64,000 bases of DNA from positions 868,001 through 932,000 of the forward strand of contig NZ_CP108364.1 in NCBI RefSeq assembly GCF_035946055.1. The letters are read 5' to 3'. Origin of the DNA: Streptomyces sp. NBC_01341 (lineage in GTDB: Bacteria; Actinomycetota; Actinomycetes; Streptomycetales; Streptomycetaceae). Position numbers and translations under genes: made by a program. The notes beneath the pieces were generated by a model. It worked only from the letters and a program-made list of their open reading frames with translations. It was not told the DNA's origin and ran no database searches. This document shows positions 9,090 to 18,963 of the stretch, piece after piece; the first letter of the stretch is position 1; every line of letters starts with the position of its first letter.

Positions 9090-10318
9090 CAGGTCACCGG
9101 CAGTGCGGCGAGCCCGTAGCTGGACACCTCGTGCCGGAAGTCCAGTTCGCCGAACGGCACGGCCAGCCGGGCGCCGGGCATCCAGCGCAGGACACCCGCG
9201 AGCATCTCCTCCAGTTCCACCTTGGCCAGCCACTGGCCGAGGCACTGGTGGATGCCGTGGCCGAAGGCCAGGTGGCGGCGGGCGTCCCGGCCGGGGTCCA
9301 GCGCGTCGGGGACGGGGAAGACCGACTCGTCACGGTTGCCCGCCGAGAGCGACACGACCACGCCCTCGCCCGCCCGGATCGTCACGTCGCCGAGCTCCAC
9401 GTCCTCCAGTGCCGCGCGGGCGAGCCCGTTCTGCACGATGGAGTGGTAGCGCAGCAGTTCCTCGACGGCCTTCGGCAGGAGTTCGGGGTCCTTGGCGAGC
9501 GCGTCGGCCAGGCCCTGGTCGGTGACCAGGCTCAGCAGGCTGAGACTGGCCTGGCTGGTCGTGGTGCCGTGGCCGGCGACGAGCAGCAGCCGGCACATCG
9601 GGACCATCTCCTCGACGGTGAGCGCTCCCTTGCGCACCTGGTCGACGACCAGGCGGCTCAGCAGGTCGTCACCGGGCTCGGGCGTCCGCATGCGCTCCTC
9701 GACCACCTCGCGCAGCAGGCCGTCCAGTTCGTCGCGCGCGGCGGCGACCTGCTCGGGCCGGTAGCCACGGTCGATGAGGATGCCGGCGCGGCTCTCGATC
9801 AGTTCGCGCTGCTCGTCGGAGACCCCGAAGAGCAGGGCGATCACCCGGGACGGGACGGGGATGGTCAGCCCGCGCACGAGGTCGACCGGGCGTTCGCCCC
9901 CGACCAGGGCGCCGAGCATCTCGTCCAGGTGCTCCCGCAGGACGGGCCGCATCGCCTCCGCCCGGCCGTGCAGGAAGTCGCGGGTGAGCATGGACCGCAG
10001 CCGCGAGTGGCCGGGGTCGTCCATGCGGATGAAGGAGGCGGTGTGCGGCTTGTCCCGTACGAGGACGGACGTGGTCGTCATCATGGGGAAGCCGGGCGCA
10101 CTGGTCACCGCGGTGAACCTGCGGTCGGCGAGCACCGCGCGGACGTGGGGGTGCGCCGTCACGAGCCACACCTGGCTGCCGTCCCACATCGTGATGCGGC
10201 TCGCCGCCGGGCCGGACCTCAGCAGGGCGAGCGGTGGCGGTGGATCGATCGGGGAGACGCGCTCCATCGGGTAGGACGGTGCGGCCGTCACCTTCGGGGA
10301 TGCTGCGTCCTGCGTCAT
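9086..10318 (-). CDS. cyp: Cytochrome P450 of the clavulanic acid cluster
   Basis: A 410-residue class I P450. Visible motifs are the I-helix oxygen-activation segment AGHGTTTSQ, the K-helix ExxR within EELLRYHS, and the heme loop [14 protein letters not shown] with the thiolate Cys. ORF10 of the clavulanic acid pathway is a P450 needed for late steps, with oxidative deamination toward clavaldehyde proposed. I prefer the ATG at 10318 (MTQDAASP) over one three codons upstream. It is the promoter-proximal gene of a leftward operon cyp-fd-orf12-orf13 and is transcribed divergently from car. Confidence 0.92.
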   Translation of the reverse strand: MTQDAASPKVTAAPSYPMERVSPIDPPPPLALLRSGPAASRITMWDGSQVWLVTAHPHVRAVLADRRFTAVTSAPGFPMMTTTSVLVRDKPHTASFIRMDDPGHSRLRSMLTRDFLHGRAEAMRPVLREHLDEMLGALVGGERPVDLVRGLTIPVPSRVIALLFGVSDEQRELIESRAGILIDRGYRPEQVAAARDELDGLLREVVEERMRTPEPGDDLLSRLVVDQVRKGALTVEEMVPMCRLLLVAGHGTTTSQASLSLLSLVTDQGLADALAKDPELLPKAVEELLRYHSIVQNGLARAALEDVELGDVTIRAGEGVVVSLSAGNRDESVFPVPDALDPGRDARRHLAFGHGIHQCLGQWLAKVELEEMLAGVLRWMPGARLAVPFGELDFRHEVSSYGLAALPVTW

Positions 10319-10562
10319 GGGTCCCACCTATCGCTGCACGGGCATGCCGACGTGAAGTAGCGCCCCCATCCTCACCGCCCGCCGCCCGGCCTCCCCTTCG
10401 GGGGGACCCGACCCGCATAACAAGCCACGAACGCACATAACAACGGCCGCCGAAGGCCGTTCACCGTGCGTACGCCGGGCTGGTACGGTCGGCGCGCCGT
10501 ACCGTCGGACGCTTTTCGGCCGGATTCCCGGTCCGGCCCAACACCCCGAGAACGAGGACCAC
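10319..10562. promoter_or_regulatory. Divergent cyp/car promoter region with a direct repeat
   Basis: This 244-bp gap must hold the start signals for both the cyp operon and car. Two copies of CATAACAA (10416-10423 and 10436-10443) sit in the same orientation exactly 20 bp apart, about two helical turns. They are a candidate activator site for the SARP or ClaR regulators of this locus. A 7-bp hairpin (arms 10442-10448 and 10455-10461) overlaps the second copy. Binding is inference only. Confidence 0.4.
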
Positions 10563-11306
10563 ATGAGTTCATCGCTACAGGGACACGTCGCGCTCGTCAC
10601 AGGAGCGGGATCAGGAATCGGCCGTGCCACCGCACGCGCCCTTGCCGGGGCCGGGGCCTCGGTCGCCGTCGCCGGACGGCGCCTCGACCGCCTTGAGGAA
10701 CTGCGCACCGAACTGGAGGCGAAGGGCGCGACCGTCCTGGTCCTCGAGCTGGACGTCACGGACGAACAGGCCGTGGCCGCGGCCGTGCGTTCCGCCGTCG
10801 GGACACTCGGCCGGCTCGACATCCTGGTGAACAACGCGGGGCTGATGCTGCTGGGGCCGGTGGAGGACGCCGACACCACCGACTGGACCCGGATGATGGA
10901 CACCAACGTGATGGGCCTGATGTACACGACCCACGCCGCCCTCCCGGAACTGATCAGGAACCAGGGCACGATCGTCCAGATCTCGTCGATCGCCGCCCGG
11001 GTCGTCGGACGGGGATCCGCCGTCTACAACGCCACCAAGTTCGCCGTGAACGGCTTCAGCGAAGGGCTGCGGCAGGAGGTGACCGAACGCGGGGTGCGGG
11101 TGGTGGTCATCGAGCCGGGAACGGTGGAGACCGAGCTGCGCGAACACATCACGCACGCGCCCTCCAAGGCGGCGATCACCGAACGTGTCGCGAAGATACG
11201 GCAGTTGCAGAGCGAGGACATCGCCGAGGCGGTGCTGTACGCCGTCACCGCTCCCCCGCACGCCACGGTCAACGAGATCTTCATCCGCCCCACCGATCAG
11301 GCCTGA
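10563..11306 (+). CDS. car: Clavulanic acid dehydrogenase (clavaldehyde reductase), SDR family
   Basis: A 247-residue classical short-chain dehydrogenase. The cofactor motif TGAGSGIG spans residues 13-20, NNAG is at about 90-93, and the catalytic Tyr155 and Lys159 lie in YNATK, with Ser141/142 before them. In the clavulanic acid pathway this enzyme (CAD/ORF9) reduces clavulanate-9-aldehyde to clavulanic acid with NADPH, the last step. The ATG follows gaggacc. claR lies 177 bp downstream beyond a terminator hairpin, on the same strand. Generic SDRs look alike, so the call depends on its place between cyp and claR. Confidence 0.9.
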   Translation: MSSSLQGHVALVTGAGSGIGRATARALAGAGASVAVAGRRLDRLEELRTELEAKGATVLVLELDVTDEQAVAAAVRSAVGTLGRLDILVNNAGLMLLGPVEDADTTDWTRMMDTNVMGLMYTTHAALPELIRNQGTIVQISSIAARVVGRGSAVYNATKFAVNGFSEGLRQEVTERGVRVVVIEPGTVETELREHITHAPSKAAITERVAKIRQLQSEDIAEAVLYAVTAPPHATVNEIFIRPTDQA

Positions 11307-11319
11307 GACACACCCCCAC

Positions 11320-11348
11320 GGCGGGCACCGCACTGCGCGGTGCCCGCC
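11320..11348 (+). terminator. Hairpin between car and claR
   Basis: An 11-bp perfect inverted repeat (11320-11330 GGCGGGCACCG and 11338-11348) with a 7-nt loop lies 13 bp after the car stop codon. It probably ends the car transcript, leaving claR with its own promoter in 11349-11482. Confidence 0.75.
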
Positions 11349-11482
11349 TTCGTGCTGTCCGGGACCGCCCGGGCCGCTCCGGGCGAGAGGAGCGAGCGAA
11401 GAGAACGCCTGCCTAACGTGAGCCGCATCAGGCCGTCACAGGTGAAGAAGAGGCGTCATCCATAACCGTAAGGAAGCCGTCC

Positions 11483-12955
11483 GTGCCTTCTGCGATACAC
11501 GTGCCCTCCGTTCCCGACCGGCTCACACGCCTGCCCCTGTCGCGTCCGGACCTGCGGCTGCTGGACGCGATCGGACAGTGCGGTGACCTGGCCGAAGCCG
11601 CTCGCAGAGCGGGGCTGAGACCTCCGGCCGCCCAGCGCCGGCTGGACCGGCTGGACCATGCCACCGGGCTGACGCTGACACTGCGGGACGCGCGTACGGC
11701 CCGGCTGAGTCCTGACGGTGCGCGGGTGCTCGTCGCCGGGCGGCGCTTCTTCCGCCAGGTCGACCAGGCCGTGCAGACGGACATCTACGGGCGGGGCGCC
11801 GAGGCCCTGAACGCACCCCGCATCCTGAACATCGCCACCGCCGAACCGCTGATGGAGGATCTGGTCGAGGACGCGGCCGACTCCCTCGGCATCCTCCTGT
11901 CGGTCAGCCATGACGCACCCGGCCAGGTACTCAGGCAGCTCGACGGGTACCGGGTGGACGCCGCGCACACATGGGGGCTGAACACCCTCTCGCACGGGGT
12001 CGAGCGCACCGTGCGCACGTACGAGGTCCTGGACGACCCGCTGTGGGTGACGCTGCCCCTGGGGCATCCGCTGGCCGGCCGCGACGCGCTCTCCCTCGCC
12101 GATCTGCGCGACGAGAACTGGGTGTCGGAGGCCGGACCGGAGGCGGAGGTCCTGGTGAGCGGGGTCTACCGGTCGGCCGGTCTCACCCCGCCCGCCCGCA
12201 TCCAGGTGACCGGCGCCTCGGTCGCGCGGGGGATGCTGCGGCGCGGCGACGCGGTCGGCCTGGGCTCGCCGGCCTGCCCCGCCGTCTTCACCCCCTCGCT
12301 GGTGCGCCGCTCGCTGGTGGAGCGGCCCCGGCGGGCCGCGGGTCTGCTGGTCGATCCCGCCGTCGTGCCCGGCTCGCTGGCCCAGCAGCTGGCGGCGCTG
12401 CTCACGGCCCGCTGTCTCAGCAGGTTCACCGCACAGCACGGGGACATGCTCCGCGATCCGTGGTGGGCGGACTGGCTGCGCGGGCAGCGTGCGGGGCTGG
12501 AGCGGCGCACCGATGCCGCCGCCCGCGGGCTCCAGGCACCGCCGGCCCTGCCCGACGAGTCGGTCCAGGTCGACGTGGAGGACCTCCATCTGCTGCGCGC
12601 GGTGGCCGACCACGGCAGCATCAACCGCGCCGCGGCGGTCCTCTCGATCAGCCAGTCGGCCCTCACCCGGCGCATCCACCGTCTCGAACTCAGGCTCGGG
12701 GCGCGGCTGTTGCTGCGTAGCTCGCGCGGCACCGACCTGACTGCGCCGACCCGGCAGTTCCTGGCCGGGCTGGCCGGCTTCGAGGCCGAACTCCGGGCGG
12801 TGGGCGCGGTACCGGGGGATGCCCCGCCGGCCGCCGAACCGTCCGCCGGTGCGCAGCGCCGGGCGCACCGGGCCCCCCGGGGTGGCGCGGTGCGCCCGGG
12901 ACGGGCCGCGCCCGACCGCACGGCGGTGCGGCCCGCGGTCGCCGGCCGGAGCTGA
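11483..12955 (+). CDS. claR: LysR-type regulator ClaR with two HTH domains
   Basis: A 490-residue transcription factor. A LysR-like winged helix occupies about residues 18-75 (ATGLTLTLRDARTARLSPDG), followed by a substrate-binding-like middle. A second complete LysR HTH sits near the C-terminus (about 363-427: LLRAVADHGSINRAAAVLSI and SQSALTRRIHRLELRLGARL). Two HTH regions are the hallmark I remember for ClaR, the activator of late clavulanic acid genes such as car and cyp. The last 40 residues are Pro/Ala/Arg-rich and low-complexity. No TTA codon is apparent. Upstream in-frame GTG codons at 11483 and earlier make the exact start slightly uncertain. It converges on oppA1. Confidence 0.88.
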   Translation: MPSAIHVPSVPDRLTRLPLSRPDLRLLDAIGQCGDLAEAARRAGLRPPAAQRRLDRLDHATGLTLTLRDARTARLSPDGARVLVAGRRFFRQVDQAVQTDIYGRGAEALNAPRILNIATAEPLMEDLVEDAADSLGILLSVSHDAPGQVLRQLDGYRVDAAHTWGLNTLSHGVERTVRTYEVLDDPLWVTLPLGHPLAGRDALSLADLRDENWVSEAGPEAEVLVSGVYRSAGLTPPARIQVTGASVARGMLRRGDAVGLGSPACPAVFTPSLVRRSLVERPRRAAGLLVDPAVVPGSLAQQLAALLTARCLSRFTAQHGDMLRDPWWADWLRGQRAGLERRTDAAARGLQAPPALPDESVQVDVEDLHLLRAVADHGSINRAAAVLSISQSALTRRIHRLELRLGARLLLRSSRGTDLTAPTRQFLAGLAGFEAELRAVGAVPGDAPPAAEPSAGAQRRAHRAPRGGAVRPGRAAPDRTAVRPAVAGRS

Positions 12956-12959
12956 GGCG

Positions 12960-12996
12960 GCGGTGCGGCCGGCGCGTCCGCCGCCGGCCGCACCGC
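12960..12996. terminator. Bidirectional terminator between claR and oppA1
   Basis: Perfect 15-bp arms (12960-12974 and 12982-12996, core CGGTGCGGCCGGCG) around a 7-nt loop lie in the short gap between the stop codons of the converging claR and oppA1 genes, so one hairpin can serve both. Confidence 0.8.
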
Positions 12997-13003
12997 GCCG
13001 TGG

Positions 13004-14665
13004 TCAGCGCGCGCCCAGTGCCACGTAGTCGTACATCCCGAAGGAGCCCGTGACGAACGCGTTGCGGACGTCCGGGTGGCGGTAGAGCAGGGAGCGCGGG
13101 TAGAGGTAGGGCACGATGACGGCGTGGTCCATGGTCAGCCGGTCGATACGGTGCCAGATCTCCGCGCGTTCCTCCGGGTCGGCGCTGACGGCCCCCTGGT
13201 CGAGGAGGCTGTTGATCTCCGGGTCGTCCAGTTCGCCCATGTTCTGGTTGCCGCGCTCCTTGATGGCGCGTCCGTCGACGATCTGCTGGAAGAAGCCGTA
13301 GCCGTCGGGGAAGTCCGCCCCCCAGCCGAACATGATGATCCCGATGCCGTGCTCGCGCAGGTACTCGGGGCTGCCGCCGTACCGGTCGAAGTAGTCGCCG
13401 GACGGGAAGTCCAGCACCTCGGCCTCGATGCCGACGCGGGCCAGTCCGGCCGACAGCGCCTCGGCCGCCCGGTACTCCTTCAGGCGGTCCTTGCGGGCGG
13501 CGATCTTCGTGCGGAACCCGTCCGGCATGCCGGCGAGGACCAGTTCGGCGCGGGCCGCATCGAGGTCCCCGGTGCCGTCGTCGCCGACCGGGTAGCGGTC
13601 GAAGGGCCGGTAGCCGTCGATGGTCGGCGGCAGGATCGTGGTGGCGATGTCCCCGCCCACGGACCCCCCGTAGGCGGCCTGCATGGCCGCCTTGTCCGTG
13701 GCGAACTGCACCGCGCGGCGGCAGTGCACATTGTCGAACGGGGTGATCCGGCTGGACAGGCAGTAGATCCAGGTGAAGCCGGTCAGCGGGTTGTCCGCGT
13801 TGGCCCGGAGCTCGGGGTCGGCCAGGATGCGCTCCTGGGCCGCGGGCTGCACCCCGAAGCCCGCGAGGTCGACGTGCGCCTCACCGGAGAGCAGCATGAG
13901 GTCCACCTCGTGCGGGTCCTTGCCCAGGTGCACCTCGATCCGCTCGGCCCGCTGCCGGCGTACGGGGTCGGTCTCCGGGTCCCAGCGCGGGTTGCGCTCC
14001 AGGACCACGAGCTTGCCGCGCTCGTAGGACTCCACACGGTACGGGCCGGTCGCGACGGGGCCGAGCCGGTAGCCGATGCCGGTGTCGCGGTCCTTCGGGA
14101 CGGGTGTGGTGCTCGGCATGGTGGCGAGCAGGTCCATGCCGGCGAAGGGCTCGGTCAGCTTCAGGACCAGGGTGCGGTCGTCGGGCGTCTCCACGGTGAC
14201 CGGGCCGTCCACCTCGGGTTCGCGCCAGGGGCCGCCGTAGTCGGTGCCCAGCAGGTGGCGGAAGTAGGTGGGGCCGACGCCCAGCACGTCCGTACCGTAG
14301 TTGCTCCTGGCGATCGCGTACTTGACGTCGGCCGCGACGACGGGCGTGCCGTCCTCGTAGAGCAGACCGGGGCGCAGCCGGTAGGTCCAGGTCCGGCCGC
14401 CGTCCGAGCTCTCTCCGAGCGACTCCGCCAGGTCGGGGACCAGCCGCTGGCCGTCCTTGCCGGGCGCGGTGTCGAAGGTGACCAGGGTCCGGCCGATCAG
14501 GCGCAGGAAGTTCCAGGTGTAGGCGTAGTACGTGTTGCCGGGATCGAGCGAGTCGAAGTCGTCGGTGCGCACCAGGCGGAGGGTCCCGCCCAGCTTGTCG
14601 GTGGGGGCGAACACGCCGTCTACGGCGGCGTCGAAGCCGGTGCTGCCCGACTGTTCGGTCTCCAT
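13004..14665 (-). CDS. oppA1: Oligopeptide-binding-like protein OppA1 (SBP family 5)
   Basis: A 553-residue family 5 solute-binding fold, the ORF7/OppA1 counterpart. It shares GGTLRLVRTDDFDSLDPGN, the GPYRVESYERGKLVVLERNP block and GWGADFPDGYGF with the OppA2 copy at 3868-5574, so the two are clear paralogues. It has no signal peptide and no lipobox; the protein begins METEQSGSTGFDAAVDG, and the in-frame region upstream of the ATG lacks a leader. As with OppA2, no transporter partners are nearby. In S. clavuligerus loss of oppA1 blocks clavulanic acid formation. Its location next to claR supports identity. Confidence 0.88.
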   Translation of the reverse strand: METEQSGSTGFDAAVDGVFAPTDKLGGTLRLVRTDDFDSLDPGNTYYAYTWNFLRLIGRTLVTFDTAPGKDGQRLVPDLAESLGESSDGGRTWTYRLRPGLLYEDGTPVVAADVKYAIARSNYGTDVLGVGPTYFRHLLGTDYGGPWREPEVDGPVTVETPDDRTLVLKLTEPFAGMDLLATMPSTTPVPKDRDTGIGYRLGPVATGPYRVESYERGKLVVLERNPRWDPETDPVRRQRAERIEVHLGKDPHEVDLMLLSGEAHVDLAGFGVQPAAQERILADPELRANADNPLTGFTWIYCLSSRITPFDNVHCRRAVQFATDKAAMQAAYGGSVGGDIATTILPPTIDGYRPFDRYPVGDDGTGDLDAARAELVLAGMPDGFRTKIAARKDRLKEYRAAEALSAGLARVGIEAEVLDFPSGDYFDRYGGSPEYLREHGIGIIMFGWGADFPDGYGFFQQIVDGRAIKERGNQNMGELDDPEINSLLDQGAVSADPEERAEIWHRIDRLTMDHAVIVPYLYPRSLLYRHPDVRNAFVTGSFGMYDYVALGAR

Positions 14666-14895
14666 GTCCCAGCCCTTCTCGCGGTGATTTCCGCGCCATT
14701 CTGCGGTGGTGCGGGGCTCCGGTGCGCCGCGACGAGGTACGGGCGCATAGCCGACCGCGGGTCGGTATAGCGGAAGAGACGGGTGAGAGGAGGTGAAGAG
14801 GTCCGGCTGATGTGCTCGCGTCCCCCCACGCGCGAAGCGGACGCCCGCTTCCCCCCACGCGCGACGCGGGTGTACGCAGGAAAGGCGAGCCGAAC

Positions 14896-17800
14896 GTGTC
14901 CCGAAGAAGAAAATGGCATGTACCCGTCATAACTATCGCCGCGACAGCACTGCTGGCGGGCTACCCGTCGGTGTCGATGGCGAAATCCCCCACCCCTCCC
15001 CCGGGCGCCGCCCAGGGCTGGAACCAGAAGGACCGGGCGGACGCCGCGAAGCCCGGTCCGGCCGAGCTCCCCGAGGCCGTCCCCGCCGACGACCGCACGG
15101 CACTCCTCGGCTCCGGATACCGCGCCTCCGACGACCTGGCATGGACCACGTCGGGTGACGCCACCGGCTTCCACGTCATGGTCGCCGCCGCCGAGGACGG
15201 CTACCGGTGGCGGACCGCCGCGACCCTGTCCGAGCCGGGCTTCGACACCGACACCTGGATCGGCAACGCCTGCATCACCGCGTCGGGAGAGCGCGCCGCC
15301 GTCACCTACGCGCCCCGCACCTTCACCAACAGACCGGCACTGATGACCCGCGGAGCCTTCACCGCGGTGGTGGACCTGACGACCGGCGCGGTCACCAAGC
15401 TCCCCGTCCAGTCCAGCCTGAGCTACTTCTCACCCGGCTGCGGCACGACGGAGAAGGCCGTCTTCTCGCAGTTCTCCGACGACGCGTCGAAGCGCAACGA
15501 GACCCGTCTCGTCGGAGTGGACACGGCAAGCGGAAAGGCCGCGAAGCCGCTGGACCTGCCCGGCCAGGTCACGTCCGCCGTCCCCCTCGCCGACGGCTAC
15601 GCCGCCGCGCAGGGCTCCCGCCTGGTCCGGGTCGCGCCCACCGGCGACGTGCGCGTCGCCTCGCGCGCCGGCACCGCCCCCTTCCAGCTCACGGCAGCCG
15701 CCGACGGCTCGGTCGTCTACATCGACCGCACCGCCGGAGCCGCCTCCGAGCGGGCCGAGGTCCGGCGCGCCCCGGCGTCACTCTTCGGCGCCGCCGGCAA
15801 GTCCGGCGAAAGCACCCGGCGCCTCGCGACCGGCGCGCTCACCGACTTCGACCTGGCCCGCTCGGCCCGCACCGGCACGGTGTACGTCACGGGCGAGGCC
15901 AAGGCCGCGGGCACCCTGCCCGCGTCCGTGCGCATGCCCGCGGGAGTGGCCAAGGGCGCCGCGCTGTCCACCCGGGGAGAGGCCGCCGTCACCACCGCCT
16001 GGGCCGACGGCAAGGACTCCCGGATCTCACCCCAGGAGGCCGCCTCCGCACGCACCGCGCGGACCTCGATGAAGCTGCTGGAGACCGGCCGCAGCGTCAC
16101 CCTGGACGCCAGGCCCGGCACGACCGTCGGCTCCACCGCCAGGACGGCGGCGGGCCTCGCGACCTCACCGGCACTCACCCGCGGGACCGGGACGGCAACG
16201 GCTTCCCCGAAGCTCGCCGCCGCGTCGCCCACCAACCCCGTCGAGGACGAGCGCTACTGCTCGGTGCCGCGCGGGGACGTCCGCAAGCAGGCCTTCCAGC
16301 CGACCCCGCGGCAGGTCGAGTGGGCGGTGGACCAGGCCGTGGTCGGCAAGCTGAACTCGCACGTCTCGCGCGCCGCCAACTGGAAGAACACCGGGATGTC
16401 GGCCTACCAGCCGCAGTCCCTCTTCCCGCTCAAGACCATGGCGGGCGACCCCAACGGCACGCCCGACGCCGCCGACGAGTACCACATCCCCGCGCAGGTG
16501 ATGCTGGGCGTCACCGCCCAGGAATCCAACATGTGGCAGGCCACCCGCTTCGCGGTGCCGGGTGTCACGGCGAACACCCTGATCGGCAACTTCTACGGCA
16601 TCAGCCACGGATCCGACGGTGAGACCCCGGACCCGTGGGCGATCAACTGGGCCAACGCGGACTGCGGTTACGGCATCGTCCAGGTGACCGACGGCATGCG
16701 CAAGGCGGGTCACGAGAAGCCCGGCGAGACCGCGCTGTCCGTGCAGAAGCAGGAGGCCGTCGCCCTCGACTACACCGCCAACATCGCGGCGGGGGTCAAC
16801 ATCCTCGTGGACAAGTGGAACCAGACGTACAGCGCCGGGATGACCGTCAACGACGGCGGCCCCTCGTACATCGAGAACTGGTTCTTCGCGCTCTGGGCCT
16901 ACAACTCCGGCTTCTACCCGCAGTCCAGCGCCGGTTCGCACGGTGGCCACTGGGGCGTCGGCTACACCAACAACCCGGCCAACGCGCTGTGGAAGGCCAA
17001 CCGCACCCCGTTCCTGGAGAACTCGGCCGGCGGGGACGACTACTCCCACGCCGCCCACCCCCAGGACTGGCCGTACCAGGAGAAGGTGATCGGCTGGGCC
17101 GCCCGCCCGATCTCCGCGATGTTCGCGCCCGGCGACTTCCAGCCCGGCTACCGGGCCGCGTGGTGGACCGCCACGGACCAGCGGACGCGGGCCAAGCCGC
17201 CGGTCGGACAGTTCTGCGACAGCTCCAACAACTGCGACCCGAGCAAGATCAAGGACGGCGACACCGACACCAACGGCGCGTGCCAGCTCAACAACCCGGC
17301 CGACGAGTTCTTCCTGCACTGCTGGTGGAACAAGAAGTCCAGCTGGAAGAGCTGTGCGGGCGGTGCCTGTGGATACGCCCTGCACCGCTTCGACGCGACC
17401 TATCCGGAGCAGCCGGACGGCAGCGCGTACCCGCCGCGGTGCTCCAGCGGTCTGCCCTCGGGGACGTACGTGATCGACGACGTGGCCTCGGGTGTCACAC
17501 CGGCGGGCTCATCGGGACGAAGTTGCGGGGCGACGACGTCACCGGGCACCTTCGGCTTCACCTTCACGGCTGACGGCGCCAATTACCCGGGCAAGATCGA
17601 CACCCATCAGATCGGGGCCGGTTACGGCAACCACTTCTGGTTCTCGCACACCAGGAACCAGGCGACCACCGAGGGCGCGCGGATGCGCACCACCGGCACC
17701 TGGACGCTGACCAACGGCATGACCGGCTGGGCCAGGGTCTGGGTGCACCTGCCCGACCACGGCGCCCACACCCGGCAGGCCTCGTACACCGTCTCCGGGA

Positions 17801-18951
17801 CGAACAGCACGAGTCCGGTACGCGTGCACCCGCAGCGCGTCGGGGAGAACAAGTGGGTCTCCCTCGGGGTGTTCCAGTTCACCTCGACCCCGAAGGTCTC
17901 GCTCTCCACGCACGCGGCCGACGGCAGCGGGTCGGAGGACGTCGCGTGGGACGCGGCGGGCTTCCAGCCGCTGTCGGCCAAGCCCAAGGACATGGTCGTC
18001 GCGATGGGCGACTCCTACTCCTCGGGTGAGGGCGCCTCGGCCGCCGGCGGGGTCGACTACTACAAGGAGACGAACTACCGGGACGCGAGCAACCCCTCGA
18101 CGCGGGACGCCTGCCACCGTTCGACCAAGGCGTGGTCGCGCCAGGCCACGATCCCGGGACGCTCGGCGTCCGTGGGATCGATGGACGACAGCAGGTCGGC
18201 GGCGATGGACTACCATCTGATCGCCTGTTCCGGGGCCCGGACGTACAACATCGCGAGCGTCGGCGAGAACGGCGAGCTGCCTCAGCTGTCCAAGGGCTAC
18301 CTCGACCAGAACACCACGCTGGTGACCATCTCGATCGGTGGTAACGACGCCCGGTTCGCCTACATCATCCAGAAGTGCATCTTCGGCGGTGTGGGCTGGC
18401 CGACGCTGTGCCAGGACCAGAAGTTCGACGACGACGACTCGCGGGTCGACGACGCCGCCTACCAGGGGCTGGACATCGGTGTGGCGGCAGAACGCCTCGC
18501 CAAGGAGCGGGTGCGGCCGGCCATCACCGACGCGCTGAAGAAGATCCAGGCGAAGGCGCCCAACGCCAAGATCGTGCTGATGGGGTACCCGCCCCTTCTG
18601 GAGCGGTCGGGGTCGTGCATCCCGGGCATCGGGACCGAGGAGGCTCCCTGGCTGAACGGCATGGCGGGCACACTCGCCACCGAGATGCAGGGCGCCGTGG
18701 ACGACGCGAAGGCCGCCGGCACCAAGGCCTGGTACTCCAACCCCGCGCAGAACTTCGCGGGCAAGGCCGTATGCGGTGACCCCGAGCAGGTCCACGGGAT
18801 CGTGCTGGACCTGGTGGAGAGCGACGAGCCCGCCATCGACTGGCCGATCCTGCAACTCGGGGCGTCCGCCCAGTCGTTCCACCCGAAGGTCGGAGGGGCC
18901 CGGCTGTACGCGGACTCCCTGGAACGGACGATGCAGGGCATGGGTCTCTGA
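14896..18951 (+). CDS. Giant secreted lysozyme-like/SGNH-GDSL hydrolase (NocE-like)
   Basis: A 1351-residue secreted protein. The GTG at 14896 follows aggaaagg and starts a Sec-type signal (RRRKW, hydrophobic core VITIAATALLAG, cleavage near SVSMA). Residues about 60-450 look like a repeat-rich beta-propeller-like region. About 500-730 resembles a lytic transglycosylase domain (VTAQESNMW with Glu543 as the candidate acid, then CGYGIVQVTDGM). The C-terminus is an SGNH esterase: GDSYSSGEG with Ser1040, GGND with Asn1150, and SFHPK with His1329. I recall NocE of the nocardicin cluster belonging to this giant family, but could not check. It is absent from the S. clavuligerus order I remember between oppA1 and oat2. 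Its role is unknown; cell-wall or ester chemistry is possible. Confidence 0.85.
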   Translation: MSRRRKWHVPVITIAATALLAGYPSVSMAKSPTPPPGAAQGWNQKDRADAAKPGPAELPEAVPADDRTALLGSGYRASDDLAWTTSGDATGFHVMVAAAEDGYRWRTAATLSEPGFDTDTWIGNACITASGERAAVTYAPRTFTNRPALMTRGAFTAVVDLTTGAVTKLPVQSSLSYFSPGCGTTEKAVFSQFSDDASKRNETRLVGVDTASGKAAKPLDLPGQVTSAVPLADGYAAAQGSRLVRVAPTGDVRVASRAGTAPFQLTAAADGSVVYIDRTAGAASERAEVRRAPASLFGAAGKSGESTRRLATGALTDFDLARSARTGTVYVTGEAKAAGTLPASVRMPAGVAKGAALSTRGEAAVTTAWADGKDSRISPQEAASARTARTSMKLLETGRSVTLDARPGTTVGSTARTAAGLATSPALTRGTGTATASPKLAAASPTNPVEDERYCSVPRGDVRKQAFQPTPRQVEWAVDQAVVGKLNSHVSRAANWKNTGMSAYQPQSLFPLKTMAGDPNGTPDAADEYHIPAQVMLGVTAQESNMWQATRFAVPGVTANTLIGNFYGISHGSDGETPDPWAINWANADCGYGIVQVTDGMRKAGHEKPGETALSVQKQEAVALDYTANIAAGVNILVDKWNQTYSAGMTVNDGGPSYIENWFFALWAYNSGFYPQSSAGSHGGHWGVGYTNNPANALWKANRTPFLENSAGGDDYSHAAHPQDWPYQEKVIGWAARPISAMFAPGDFQPGYRAAWWTATDQRTRAKPPVGQFCDSSNNCDPSKIKDGDTDTNGACQLNNPADEFFLHCWWNKKSSWKSCAGGACGYALHRFDATYPEQPDGSAYPPRCSSGLPSGTYVIDDVASGVTPAGSSGRSCGATTSPGTFGFTFTADGANYPGKIDTHQIGAGYGNHFWFSHTRNQATTEGARMRTTGTWTLTNGMTGWARVWVHLPDHGAHTRQASYTVSGTNSTSPVRVHPQRVGENKWVSLGVFQFTSTPKVSLSTHAADGSGSEDVAWDAAGFQPLSAKPKDMVVAMGDSYSSGEGASAAGGVDYYKETNYRDASNPSTRDACHRSTKAWSRQATIPGRSASVGSMDDSRSAAMDYHLIACSGARTYNIASVGENGELPQLSKGYLDQNTTLVTISIGGNDARFAYIIQKCIFGGVGWPTLCQDQKFDDDDSRVDDAAYQGLDIGVAAERLAKERVRPAITDALKKIQAKAPNAKIVLMGYPPLLERSGSCIPGIGTEEAPWLNGMAGTLATEMQGAVDDAKAAGTKAWYSNPAQNFAGKAVCGDPEQVHGIVLDLVESDEPAIDWPILQLGASAQSFHPKVGGARLYADSLERTMQGMGL

Positions 18952-18963
18952 CCCACGGCATCC

